This document shows positions 52,396-60,910 of a stretch of 64,000 bases of DNA, piece by piece. The translations under genes were made by a program, and so were the position numbers. Numbering within the stretch: position 1 is the stretch's first letter; each line of letters opens with the position of its first letter. The stretch is from Oscillospiraceae bacterium (lineage in GTDB: Bacteria; Bacillota; Clostridia; Oscillospirales; Ruminococcaceae), in contig JAFRTG010000004.1 of assembly GCA_017427265.1 (NCBI GenBank), forward strand, positions 35,459 through 99,458. The letters are read 5' to 3'. The notes beneath the pieces were generated by a model, which was given only the letters and a program-made list of their open reading frames with translations, did no database searches and was not told the DNA's origin.

Positions 52396-53688
52396 TTACG
52401 CTTTATGAACTATGATTTTCAGGATTTCTGTGACATCGTCAAGGGTGATTTCGCTGCTCTCGCCGAAAGCGGCATTGGCCTTGCCCTGATCGCAGATCGC
52501 GGCATCACTGTCCCCGGTGACAAATTTTGCAAGGAGCACGGCGTCAGAAACGTCTACGACACAGTCAAGATTGACGTCGCCGGGCATGGCGAGCTCATTC
52601 TTGCCGATTGCGACATATGACCATTCAGGAATGAATTGTGACCACATATGGCAGCCGAATTCTTTATAAAGGGCAACTGCAACCTGAAACATATCCTGAA
52701 CGGTTCTTTCTCCGTCAAGAGTGACGTTGATTGATGTGCTTACAGCATTCATGGGATCCCCGTCCACATAGTCGTATTCATAGGTGCTTTCAAAGGACTG
52801 CACGCTGCAGTTCAGATTTTGTTCAATCAGAAAACTCTGCATCGCTTCCGCAGTAAAGGACGCCGGATAGACACAGGTATATTCTCCGTCCTTGTATTCG
52901 ATTGTAAAGCTCGTATCATACGGCACTTTAGGCTGATCGTTATCGACAGCGATATAGTTTTCCGGATACAGGCATGTCAGCTTGCCGTTTTTATATTCGA
53001 CCATGAAAGAATCCGGTTCAGCAGCAGGGGTTGAACCGTCAGCGGGAATGACTGAAATGTTATGCGAAAGATAACCTTTGTTCGTGAATTTTTTGACGTA
53101 GTCTCCGGAATATGAGATTGAATACTGACCGTCTTTGAAACCGAAAGAGATGGATCCATCGTAAGAATATGCAGTCTGTCCCCAGGAATAGAACTCTGAG
53201 ATCAGTCCGGCAGCAGCAAGATCATGCATGATTCCGGAAGCAGCTTCGGAAGTACGTGCAGTTTCATCCCTCACACGCAGAAGAAAATCATAATCTGATG
53301 TGTAAAATTCAGGAGCTTGCTCAAGAGCGACGTCTGCTGCGTAGCGGTCGTTCAGTTTGACATCAGGATAATACCGCCGAATGATCTCTGCAGCCTTGTC
53401 GGCAGCTTCTGTCGTATTCAGGCCTTTCCGCACCACGAAGAACAGAGCATCATTCAGACCGGGTGTCAAAAAGCGCATATTATACTGGTCGTACAAATCG
53501 CCGTTATAATAGACCGGGCCTCCCTCAAACATCCCGCCGTCGTCTTCACCAAGCAGCTGATATCCTTGCGGAATATCCTCCGTGGCAGTGCCAAAATACT
53601 TCAGTGCGTTCGCGGAAACAGGTGCCGCAGAAGCTGCAAGCATTGCAGCACTCAGCATTGCGCTCAGTTTTTTCATTGTTTTTTTCAT
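52396..53688 (-). CDS. Secreted dockerin protein of unknown function
   Basis: A 430-residue exported protein with a signal peptide ending near VSANA (about residue 28). The middle 330 residues show no catalytic motif I know. They are rich in Tyr and acidic residues, with repeated short patterns around SFTIEYKDGEYTC and SFMVEYKNGKLTC (two similar blocks, about 220-265). The C-terminus (about 370-430) is a dockerin with Ca loops GDVNLDCVVDVSDA and SEITLDD, the second loop being degenerate. AAGGAGAG precedes the ATG. It lies 60 nt downstream of the ECF/anti-sigma pair and may be part of that operon. Confidence 0.85.
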   Translation of the reverse strand: MKKTMKKLSAMLSAAMLAASAAPVSANALKYFGTATEDIPQGYQLLGEDDGGMFEGGPVYYNGDLYDQYNMRFLTPGLNDALFFVVRKGLNTTEAADKAAEIIRRYYPDVKLNDRYAADVALEQAPEFYTSDYDFLLRVRDETARTSEAASGIMHDLAAAGLISEFYSWGQTAYSYDGSISFGFKDGQYSISYSGDYVKKFTNKGYLSHNISVIPADGSTPAAEPDSFMVEYKNGKLTCLYPENYIAVDNDQPKVPYDTSFTIEYKDGEYTCVYPASFTAEAMQSFLIEQNLNCSVQSFESTYEYDYVDGDPMNAVSTSINVTLDGERTVQDMFQVAVALYKEFGCHMWSQFIPEWSYVAIGKNELAMPGDVNLDCVVDVSDAVLLAKFVTGDSDAAICDQGKANAAFGESSEITLDDVTEILKIIVHKA

Positions 53689-53748
53689 TGTAATCTCTCC
53701 TTTTTATGAGTTTATGATGCGGAATTGCTGATTCCCTCAGTTCGGAAA

Positions 53749-55002
53749 TCAGTAAAGAAAACCACGGATCATGGAAATCAGCCGACTGAGCCCCTTCACA
53801 GAACGATCTTCTTTCACAATAATGTCAAGACCTTGAAAGTATAACAAATGCGAAGCCTTATCTTTTTCCCCGATCACAATGTTCTCTGCATTGCTGTCTG
53901 TTCCGATTCGATAAGTACCGGGAACAGAAGGCGCCTGAACGGAAAAGGAGCAAATCGGTTCGCGGGCATTACATTTCTGTATTCTGCTTTTTGACCATGC
54001 GTAATGAAAACGGTCGTCAGATGTAAATCCGGTCTCCGGTTCAACATCATACGCATTGCCTATCTGAATGCCCCTCAGACAGACTTGACTGAAATCCAGG
54101 TAGATCTGCATGCCGGCTGTTCCGGGGTCAAATTCAACCAGCCAGTCAACCGTGAAGGTTTGACCCGGGCTGACCGTCACGCGGATGTTCTCTCTTATAT
54201 CTGAGGCTCGCTGCCAGTTTAGGCCGCGCGGAACCAAAACATAGTGAGCAGATAAATCTGCTGTTGCCTTTGCAGTTGTTTGCGGTTCGGTTTTTTCTGT
54301 AGTTGCGGTCGTAACAATCATTACTTTTGTCGTAACCTGAGCGGTAAATTCATTCTGTCGTGTTGTAGACGTAACAATTCCTGTTGCAGCAGTTGTCAGC
54401 GGTTTCACGGTGTTCCCTGTTGATACAGGGAGGGGAGCTGTTGTAATGGTTGCAGGGGGCTTCCGGGTTGTGGCAGAAGTCGGTGCAGCGGTTGTCTGCG
54501 GTCTGGGCGTAGACTCTGTTATTTGGTTTTTTGTAGCCGCAGCAGTTGTTCCGGCGGTTATCACGGTTGACAGGACTGTGACATTTCCGGTCATTTCAGC
54601 CGTATAACCGGTCGTCGCAGCGGCAGAAGAAATCAGACTCGTTACATAGGAATCCGTTGAAACGGCTGTCCCGGTCTCGGTTGTTTTCGCAGTGGAATGG
54701 GTTGTTGCGGCATCTGAGAAAAAAAGATTCGTTACAGAGGTATCGCTTGAGAGGACAGTCACGGTTTCGGCTGATGCTGTCTGTGTTGTCGCGCTGGTTG
54801 TCAAATCATTTTCCCGCATCTCCGGCGGACTGACCTTTAGCTTCGGATAAATGACTGCTGTCATTGCGACAGCAAAACATGCAGCAACCGGCGGAAGCAG
54901 AACAAACAGCTTGTTGGTGCGGCGGCGTTTGTACCGGACAGCGGATTCGATCATATCATCCGGAAGCGTATTCATCAGGTACATGAATTGTTTCGCATTC
55001 AC
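53749..55002 (-). CDS. Membrane anti-sigma-like protein with Thr-rich stalk and cohesin-like ectodomain
   Basis: A 417-residue protein. A cytosolic N-terminus (1-30, DDMIESAVRYKRRR) precedes one membrane segment (about 31-52). Residues about 65-250 are an extracellular Thr/Ser/Ala-rich stalk, probably glycosylated. The C-terminal 150 residues form a beta-rich domain (VSPGQTFTVDWLVEF, AGMQIYLDFSQV, SFSVQAPSVPGTYRIG) whose strand pattern resembles cohesin modules. This comparison is tentative. The ATG overlaps the ECF sigma stop by 4 nt, so it is most likely the cognate anti-sigma factor. With dockerin proteins encoded next door, the ectodomain may sense or hold them (inference). Confidence 0.75.
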   Translation of the reverse strand: MNAKQFMYLMNTLPDDMIESAVRYKRRRTNKLFVLLPPVAACFAVAMTAVIYPKLKVSPPEMRENDLTTSATTQTASAETVTVLSSDTSVTNLFFSDAATTHSTAKTTETGTAVSTDSYVTSLISSAAATTGYTAEMTGNVTVLSTVITAGTTAAATKNQITESTPRPQTTAAPTSATTRKPPATITTAPLPVSTGNTVKPLTTAATGIVTSTTRQNEFTAQVTTKVMIVTTATTEKTEPQTTAKATADLSAHYVLVPRGLNWQRASDIRENIRVTVSPGQTFTVDWLVEFDPGTAGMQIYLDFSQVCLRGIQIGNAYDVEPETGFTSDDRFHYAWSKSRIQKCNAREPICSFSVQAPSVPGTYRIGTDSNAENIVIGEKDKASHLLYFQGLDIIVKEDRSVKGLSRLISMIRGFLY

Positions 55003-55532
55003 AGCAATCCCTCCTCTCCGAGATATTTTTGCAGTTTCTTTCGCAGCCGTGAAAGCGTGACTTTAACATGTCCTTCTGTCATGCCGAACTGTTCCGCAAG
55101 ACCTGCAATAGATGCCGCCTGCCAGTATCTGCAAATAAACAGATTCCGCTGCGGCTCCGGCAGCGCTTTCAGAAATGCAGTCACAGCCGTCATCAGCTCA
55201 CGCTGCTCCAGTTCCTGTTCGACATTGTCTGACGCCGGGAAAATCTCAGAGAGTTCATCCAATGCCTGCGAGACCTGTCCGCCGCCGCGTTTGACGCGCC
55301 TGCGTTTTTTATACATGTCAAGTGCAGTGTTGCGGACGGCCTTCAAAAGGTAAGCACAGTAATTCGGCGGTTTGGCGGGCGGGATCGCATTCCATACGCT
55401 GAGCAGGGCATCGTTCATGCATTCTTCTGCATCTTCATTGCTTTCCAGAATACTGCGCGCAACACTCCGGCAGAGCGCACCGTACAGATTGACGGATTCT
55501 TTCAGCGCCTGCTCATCTCTGTTATAAAACAT
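54999..55532 (-). CDS. ECF-type sigma-70 family factor
   Basis: A 177-residue sigma factor with region 2 (DAEECMNDALLSVWNAIPP, about 34-52) and region 4 (AGLAEQFGMTEGHVKVTLSRLRKKL, about 143-167). The linker between them carries basic KKRRRVKRGGG. It is translationally coupled to the downstream anti-sigma-like gene (ATGA overlap). It probably controls polysaccharide or surface functions, given the neighbouring dockerin genes (inference). The ribosome binding site is weak (GAAG directly before the ATG). Confidence 0.92.
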   Translation of the reverse strand: MFYNRDEQALKESVNLYGALCRSVARSILESNEDAEECMNDALLSVWNAIPPAKPPNYCAYLLKAVRNTALDMYKKRRRVKRGGGQVSQALDELSEIFPASDNVEQELEQRELMTAVTAFLKALPEPQRNLFICRYWQAASIAGLAEQFGMTEGHVKVTLSRLRKKLQKYLGEEGLL

Positions 55533-55680
55533 CTTCAGAATTCTTTGATCTTTTATGGCAATCCCCGCCTTTCGTGTTTGCCCTCACCAGATATAACGAC
55601 AGTTCCGGAAAAAGGTAACAGCTGCATCGAAAATTTTCCGGTTTTTTTGAGCGGCAAGAGAATTTTGAGATATTTTCTTC

Positions 55681-55709
55681 ATTATACATGATAATTGCGG
55701 AATGCGCAA
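55681..55709 (-). promoter_or_regulatory. Candidate promoter of the ECF/anti-sigma operon
   Basis: On the minus strand, TTGCGC (55704-55709) and TATAAT (55681-55686), 17-bp spacer. The leader is about 140 nt. Confidence 0.65.
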
Positions 55710-55976
55710 GAGCATTTGCATTGATCGAAAGTGTCATGGAAGTCATATAAATGCTTTCCCTCATCTTGCCTTTTGCGCGTTTATATGTTATTAAAAAGCC
55801 ACTGTACCGCTGCGCTGCATATCCGAGAGAAAACCGCACAGAATCGCAGATTACAGCACTTAACGGCGTTTGAGTCTGGCGTAATATCGTGCAATTATTT
55901 GTAACCCAGTTGACCATTCGTTGTCCAAATCAGAATAAGACATGTGAATATATCGTAAAATATCCGCCATAAAATG
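55710..55976. other. Intergenic stretch at the change to A+T-rich DNA
   Basis: I see no convincing gene. A minus-strand frame of 131 codons across 55522-55917 overlaps the sigma gene start and shows no family pattern. This may be degraded sequence at the edge of the accessory region. Confidence 0.5.
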
Positions 55977-56012
55977 TGGGCAGATGCTTCAAGAAGATTA
56001 AGCATCTGCCCA
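55977..56012. terminator. Hairpin after the TPR-zinc ribbon gene
   Basis: A perfect 13-bp stem (55977-55989 with 56000-56012) and a 10-nt loop. It lies downstream of the leftward TPR gene; the tail is ACATTTTA on that strand. Confidence 0.75.
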
Positions 56013-56142
56013 TTTCCTTATCTTATTTTCCAGAATCTAGAATAACGATAATCGTTGCTTTTATTGTTTATTCTGGTTTTGTACTTTGCAAACCTAAGAA
56101 AATAATAATGTCGACTAGGAAAAATGTTGGTGTCTTTCTTTA

Positions 56143-57672
56143 TTACCTATTCTTCGTAAGCTCTGCTTTGATCGCATCAATACGCTTTTTAGCTGCAGTA
56201 ATCTTATCCTTGATAGGTTCGGCTTTTTCTTCAAGCTCCCTTATTTTGGCTTTGCATTCTTTTTGCTGTTCATTTCTTTCATTCTCGATTGATTCGTTAA
56301 TACTTGAAAGTCTTGCTGTTAGATTATTGATTTGTTCTTGCAATGCTTTCTTCTCTTTGCCCTTAAATATACCAAGTTTCCCTTGCTCAGCACGTAATTT
56401 GGAAACTTCTGACATTATCTTATTTTTTTCCTGTTCGGAAGGAACATCTGATTCTAGCTTTTCCTTATTCAAATTGATTTCTTTTTCTAATGGTAGTAAT
56501 TGCGATTCAAATTCTTTCAGCTGTTCCTGTAAACAATTCAACTCAGCGTCAAGCTTTTGCTTTTCTTCAGAATGTTCTGCCCAATATGCATTATTTCTTG
56601 CATTCTGTTCAGCTTGTTGTTGTTTCTCTTCCTCCGCTTTTCTTAATTCTATATTTTGTTTGCATTCCTCAATTTTATTATGGAATTCATCATTTTCTTT
56701 TCTACGTGCGACCTTCGCATCCAAGCTAAGGACGATGTTTTTGCAGTATACAAGACCTCCTCGTCTGACAATTTCATGTTTTCCAGCACGCATCATACTT
56801 TCCATAAAGCCTCCGAACTCATGTTCGGTATATGTTTTCCAAGCACCATATTCCATAGCGTGCTCATTTAACAAGATTAAATTTTCATACCTTGTTATGT
56901 TTTCAGCATAATCATCATCTGCAAGGTTGATTGCCAATTTTATCACTTTTTGACAGAAACCAGCCTGAGTCAAATAATTCTCAAATTGCCAGTCACGAGG
57001 GTAGTCTTCCTTCAAAAAAATGGATAATACGCATTCAGAATAAGCTTTAACAGCTGCTGCATTCATTTTCATAGCCGCTTGGTGCTTATATTCAGATGGT
57101 GTGATTCCACATTTTCCTAATAGTTGAATTGTGTAGTCAAATGTGTTAATCACACTGTTTTGAATATCGTTGTAATTGGATTCCGAAGGAGATTGTGCAA
57201 AGTTTGAACAAGTTAAACTTATTACAGCTAGTGACATCTCAGATATTGCATCAGCAGCTTGATGTTGTACATCTGGTTTTGTCTCATCAGGTGAATATTC
57301 TATTGCCTTTGAAAAGCACTGAACACTTTCTTCAATCCGAAGTTTGGAAAGAGAAGATTGCCAACCCGCAGCTATGCCTTTCATAAACCAAGCTTCAGGG
57401 TTTTGCGGCTCAATCTCTATAATTCGATTACAATACGACTCAGCCTCTTCTTTATTTCCAGCATCATAAGCACTTTGTGCCATTTCATAATAGTTCTTAA
57501 TCTTATCGGTATTATCTACTCTAACCGTACCGGATACACTTACTGTCCCTTCAATCATCATTTTTTTGGCTTCTTCAACAGAATACTTCGTACCACAAGT
57601 CTGACATACAAACACACCGTCTTGTTTCAACAAATCGGTGCTTCCACACATCTCACAAGTCAACTGTTTCAT
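56143..57672 (-). CDS. TPR protein with N-terminal zinc ribbon and C-terminal coiled coil
   Basis: A 509-residue cytosolic protein. Residues 1-40 are a zinc ribbon (CEMCG and CQTCG). Residues 55-125 contain TPR-like helices (YYEMAQSAYDAGNKEEAESYCNRIIEIEP). The middle is helical. Residues about 340-509 are a highly charged coiled coil (Glu/Lys/Gln-rich). Codons are A/T-rich compared with genes left of 55 kb. Last gene of a leftward run with the SPFH and membrane proteins, 37 nt after the latter, with AAGGAG before the ATG. The function is unknown. The combination suggests an adaptor or scaffold at the membrane. Confidence 0.82.
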   Translation of the reverse strand: MKQLTCEMCGSTDLLKQDGVFVCQTCGTKYSVEEAKKMMIEGTVSVSGTVRVDNTDKIKNYYEMAQSAYDAGNKEEAESYCNRIIEIEPQNPEAWFMKGIAAGWQSSLSKLRIEESVQCFSKAIEYSPDETKPDVQHQAADAISEMSLAVISLTCSNFAQSPSESNYNDIQNSVINTFDYTIQLLGKCGITPSEYKHQAAMKMNAAAVKAYSECVLSIFLKEDYPRDWQFENYLTQAGFCQKVIKLAINLADDDYAENITRYENLILLNEHAMEYGAWKTYTEHEFGGFMESMMRAGKHEIVRRGGLVYCKNIVLSLDAKVARRKENDEFHNKIEECKQNIELRKAEEEKQQQAEQNARNNAYWAEHSEEKQKLDAELNCLQEQLKEFESQLLPLEKEINLNKEKLESDVPSEQEKNKIMSEVSKLRAEQGKLGIFKGKEKKALQEQINNLTARLSSINESIENERNEQQKECKAKIRELEEKAEPIKDKITAAKKRIDAIKAELTKNR

Positions 57673-57709
57673 GTTTTTATTCTCCTTATTAATTGAAAAT
57701 ATATTGCGA

Positions 57710-58375
57710 TCAGCCTTTCAACGCTTTGACCTTCTTATTCCTTTTCAAGAGCATGTTTTCCGCTTCTTTGATAGCGGAAACTCTATCATTACTGTTCTCA
57801 ATAGCTGTAACCTTTTCCGAAAGCTCCTGTTCAAGCTCCAACAGCGAAGAATCACTCATCGGGTCACTCAGTCTGATCTTCTTTGCAAGCTCTGTCAGCT
57901 TCTGCTTGATCTCGCCGTCTGCTTCGCCCTCAGCAAGCATTTCGACTTCAATCTGCAAGTCCTTGATAAACTGACGTTTCACAGCAACTTTATTTTCGGT
58001 GGCTGTTATCATTTCCGTGCCTACATTGGTAGTTATCATGCAAACCGTCGATATTCCGAGTATCAGCACGCATACAAGCACTGCGCACCAAGTCGGTGCA
58101 GACGATACGAACATAAACACTAAGAACGCCACAAACTGTACCGCAAGATAAACAGCACTGATATAAGCGACTGACGAACCGAGCAGCTTGCTTTTCAGGT
58201 CTTGCTTTTTACCGATCGTCAGATACCACACAAAACCCACAACAGCAAATGCAATCACGGTAAAAACATAGCCTATCCAGAAAACAGAGGTCTTTTCGGT
58301 GGGTATCACAAATGCGATCACATTGAATAGGACAAACAGTATTGCTATCACGATATAGGGAGTTTTATTCTTCAT
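57710..58375 (-). CDS. Four-helix membrane protein with cytosolic coiled tail
   Basis: A 221-residue protein with four membrane segments (about 7-25, 33-52, 68-88 and 94-114), followed by a 100-residue charged helical tail (KRQFIKDLQIEVEMLAEG onward). No catalytic motif is visible. It starts 2 nt after the SPFH gene, so it is translationally coupled. The tail could contact the coiled coil of the downstream TPR protein (inference). I do not recognise a named family. Confidence 0.8.
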   Translation of the reverse strand: MKNKTPYIVIAILFVLFNVIAFVIPTEKTSVFWIGYVFTVIAFAVVGFVWYLTIGKKQDLKSKLLGSSVAYISAVYLAVQFVAFLVFMFVSSAPTWCAVLVCVLILGISTVCMITTNVGTEMITATENKVAVKRQFIKDLQIEVEMLAEGEADGEIKQKLTELAKKIRLSDPMSDSSLLELEQELSEKVTAIENSNDRVSAIKEAENMLLKRNKKVKALKG

Positions 58376-58377
58376 CG

Positions 58378-59565
58378 CTATCCCTCCCTGTTAAACCCGC
58401 ACTTGGGGCAGAACTTGCCCGGTCGGGTAAATTCAAATCCGCACTGAGGACATTTGTTCAGCGGCGGAGCTTCCTGCTTTGTTCCGCATTTATCGCAGAA
58501 AAGTGTGCCGGCTTCCAGTTCAGCTCCGCAGTTATCACAAAAGCACTTAGCCGCAGCAATTGGCGGTGGAGTAGGCTGATTATCCATTCCTGAAATTGCT
58601 CCGCATATCGCAGTACCGACAACTCCGCCGACTGCTCCGCCAACGCCTGCCATTGTTCCTAAGCCAACGCCCATATTGGTGAACTGCCCGACAGCTTCAT
58701 TCTGTGCGACTTGCTCCGCAACATCAAAGCCACGCTCCTGCTGATAGGTGTAGCCCTCCTGCTGGCGTTTGGTCGCCATTGCCTGCGATTGTATCACCAT
58801 ACGCTGTGCTGCGGTCTGCTGTTCAATAATGCCAACCTGCTGTTTCAGCTTTGCTTCGGCAATGTCGGCATACTGGCGGAAATGCAGCTCTTTGAACTTT
58901 TCATACTGTTCACTGCCGTCAGGCTTGACGATGCCCGTTACAAAGAACTTACGCAGATCAATGCCATATTCAGCAAAATCAGGCTTTAGCTTTTCGTGGA
59001 TACCTTTGGAGAATTCTTCAAGCCGTTCATCTATCTCGAAAATGCTGATGGCATTATTCCGCATTGCTTGCGCAAGATAAGTCTTGACCCTCGTCATTAG
59101 GAATGACCTGAAATATCCAACAAGATGCTGTCGGTCAAGCATAGCCTCTGTGCCAACAAGATTGATCAGCAGATTGCGGGAATCCTCCACCGCTAAGGTC
59201 ATTTCGCCGTTCGCACCTATCGCAAGCGGAAAACCGTATGTAGGCTCAACATACTGTACCTTGCTGTCAGTACCCCAGCGAATCGCCATTTGCTCAGTCT
59301 TGTTGATGAAATAGAACTCACAGTGAAACGGTGTCTTTCCGTCTGTCGGAATATTGATAAATCTCCTAAGTAAAGGAATATTCTCTGTTTCAAGCGTATG
59401 TCTGCCCGGTCCGAACAGGTCAAGCGCTTGTCCGTTCATATAGAACAAAGCTTCCTGCGATTCATGAACGATAAGCTGTGATGTTGTGCTAAAATCCTCG
59501 CAAGGGTGTTTCCATACAAAGGTGCTGTTATCGCCTTCATATTTTATAATATCGGCTATCTTCAT
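58378..59565 (-). CDS. SPFH-domain protein with two C-terminal zinc ribbons (YdjI-like)
   Basis: A 395-residue protein. Residues about 25-260 resemble the SPFH/virion core domain of YdjI-type proteins (ALFYMNGQALDLFGPGRHTL near the start, EYGIDLRKFFVTGI later). A Gln/Ala-rich helix follows, then a Gly-rich stretch (about 295-325) that may insert in or touch the membrane. Two zinc ribbons end the protein: CDNCG/CDKCG and CPQCG/CPKCG. SPFH proteins build membrane scaffolds. In Bacillus subtilis, YdjI works with YdjG/H and a PspA protein in membrane stress. No PspA homologue is seen here. First of three tightly spaced genes. Confidence 0.85.
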   Translation of the reverse strand: MKIADIIKYEGDNSTFVWKHPCEDFSTTSQLIVHESQEALFYMNGQALDLFGPGRHTLETENIPLLRRFINIPTDGKTPFHCEFYFINKTEQMAIRWGTDSKVQYVEPTYGFPLAIGANGEMTLAVEDSRNLLINLVGTEAMLDRQHLVGYFRSFLMTRVKTYLAQAMRNNAISIFEIDERLEEFSKGIHEKLKPDFAEYGIDLRKFFVTGIVKPDGSEQYEKFKELHFRQYADIAEAKLKQQVGIIEQQTAAQRMVIQSQAMATKRQQEGYTYQQERGFDVAEQVAQNEAVGQFTNMGVGLGTMAGVGGAVGGVVGTAICGAISGMDNQPTPPPIAAAKCFCDNCGAELEAGTLFCDKCGTKQEAPPLNKCPQCGFEFTRPGKFCPKCGFNREG

Positions 59566-59620
59566 ACTATCACTTCAGCTCTTTTATTGTTAAACAGAAT
59601 GCCTAAAATGCGATTAGGGC

Positions 59621-60124
59621 TTAATTGACCTCAACCCATTCTCCTGTTACATCACAACCTATGACAACAGGTTGCCCTTTTCCCCATAAATCACATTTGG
59701 AATTTGAGCATACAAATGAAGTGGTCTTTTTTGACACACTCAAAGTAAGCCGTTCTCCGACATGCTCAGTGTTAGAAACAGTTCCACAAGACTCACATTT
59801 TCCTTTCCAACTGAATTCTCCCGTTTTTGAATCCATTTTTGTGATAACCGCACCTTTTTCAGCATATATGTAATATGTTTCGACGTATTCTTTTTCTGGT
59901 TCAGGAATTACATTAGCTTCCGTTTCTGCAACTATGTCTGATGTCATTGGAACAGTTGTCGAATCAGTAATAACAGCACCGGTTTTCTCGGTAGATTCAA
60001 CAAGGTTTGTTGATTCACTTTGAGTAGTACTTTCAGACTGCGCTTCGGACGAACTTCCACCCTCACAACTGCATAATGAAAGAGTTGCTACACACAACAA
60101 GCAAATATAGATTACTTTTTTCAT
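59621..60124 (-). CDS. Lipoprotein with extracellular zinc-ribbon-like cysteines
   Basis: A 167-residue predicted lipoprotein with a lipobox-like LCSC near residue 20. A Ser/Thr/Glu-rich linker covers about 22-85. The C-terminal 80 residues contain CESCG and CSNSKC, a four-cysteine pattern like a zinc ribbon, ending in WGKGQPVVIGCDVTGEW. It is unusual for such a ribbon to be outside the cell. It precedes the SPFH gene by 55 nt in the same direction. The function is unknown. Composition is A+T-rich. Confidence 0.78.
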   Translation of the reverse strand: MKKVIYICLLCVATLSLCSCEGGSSSEAQSESTTQSESTNLVESTEKTGAVITDSTTVPMTSDIVAETEANVIPEPEKEYVETYYIYAEKGAVITKMDSKTGEFSWKGKCESCGTVSNTEHVGERLTLSVSKKTTSFVCSNSKCDLWGKGQPVVIGCDVTGEWVEVN

Positions 60125-60135
60125 AAAACCATCTC

Positions 60136-60504
60136 CTATTTAACATTCGGATCTTCCATTCCGTTCTTTATTTGTTTTAATCGCTCTTTGGCGATTGCGA
60201 TTGTATTTTCATCAATACCGATTTCCTTGCTATAATTTTCATAGGATACTATTATTGCTTCTAAGCTCTTTTCAATTAGGTTTTGAGAACAAAAGTATAC
60301 GATAAGTGAATGTCGCTCTGTGATCCATGTCTCAAGTAGTTTGATAAATGCATCAGCATTATTGCACTGCTCGCAGCACATTAGAACAATAATTCTTTCA
60401 TTTAGAAGAATATCCGTATCATATCCCCATTTTTTATGTGCGTCTTGGAGAGTTGATAGATATTCAGCCATGACTTGGCTTTTAAGCTGTTGCTTTTTAT
60501 CCAT
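60136..60504 (-). CDS. Hypothetical protein, 122 residues
   Basis: An A+T-rich gene for a helical, soluble protein that I do not recognise. A CCEQC cluster lies near residue 43. The start at 60504 has GGAG 11 nt upstream. An ATG at 60525 gives 129 residues but has no site. It lies 11 nt before the lipoprotein gene in the same leftward run. Confidence 0.65.
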   Translation of the reverse strand: MDKKQQLKSQVMAEYLSTLQDAHKKWGYDTDILLNERIIVLMCCEQCNNADAFIKLLETWITERHSLIVYFCSQNLIEKSLEAIIVSYENYSKEIGIDENTIAIAKERLKQIKNGMEDPNVK

Positions 60505-60537
60505 AATAATACGAACTCCATTCATACGAAATTTTGA

Positions 60538-60720
60538 TTAGAAACCAAACTTTTCTTTTTCCGATTCATTTGCCGTTAAGAAGCACTTCTTACAAATATA
60601 GTCGCCTGTCCCACCAAAAACTACTTCTCGATACCAGTCATGTTCATTGTCTTTGCATCTATTCTCCGGCTTGTAGAGTTTTGACAGTTCATCAAATTCT
60701 TTTTCACTAATATTTCTCAT
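60538..60720 (-). CDS. 60-residue protein with zinc-ribbon-like cysteines
   Basis: A small soluble protein with RCKDNEHDW in the middle and CKKC near residue 43, a Cys/His pattern that could bind zinc. GGAGGG lies 7 nt before the ATG, good support for translation. First gene of the leftward run toward the SPFH module and the last resident gene before the integrase end. Confidence 0.7.
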   Translation of the reverse strand: MRNISEKEFDELSKLYKPENRCKDNEHDWYREVVFGGTGDYICKKCFLTANESEKEKFGF

Positions 60721-60820
60721 TTTTCACCCTCCATAAATCGGTTTTAGCTGATATTGACTCTTCCTGTTATATTCTTTTTTGCACAAAAAGCAGAAAAAAG
60801 AGATATACTATGTGATATAC

Positions 60821-60846
60821 TTCTCGAAATCTGCAAATTAACGAAA
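60821..60846 (+). repeat. Left copy of a 26-bp inverted repeat flanking the integrase gene
   Basis: This copy matches the reverse complement of 62172-62197 with one mismatch in 26. It lies 65 nt past the 3' end of the integrase gene, where an element end or att site is expected. Confidence 0.85.
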
Positions 60847-60910
60847 ATTATCAGAAATCTCAGAAGAATCAAAGTTATTCAGTTATCAAGATGCTCTTGT
60901 TGACAACGTA

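Noticed and set aside
55522-55917. A 131-codon minus-strand frame upstream of the second ECF sigma gene
   Set aside because: It overlaps the sigma start and its promoter, has no ribosome binding site and no recognisable domain.
55976-56911. A 311-codon hydrophobic plus-strand frame
   Set aside because: It is the complement of the coiled-coil part of the TPR gene; its Phe/Ser/Leu richness comes from reversed Glu/Lys codons.
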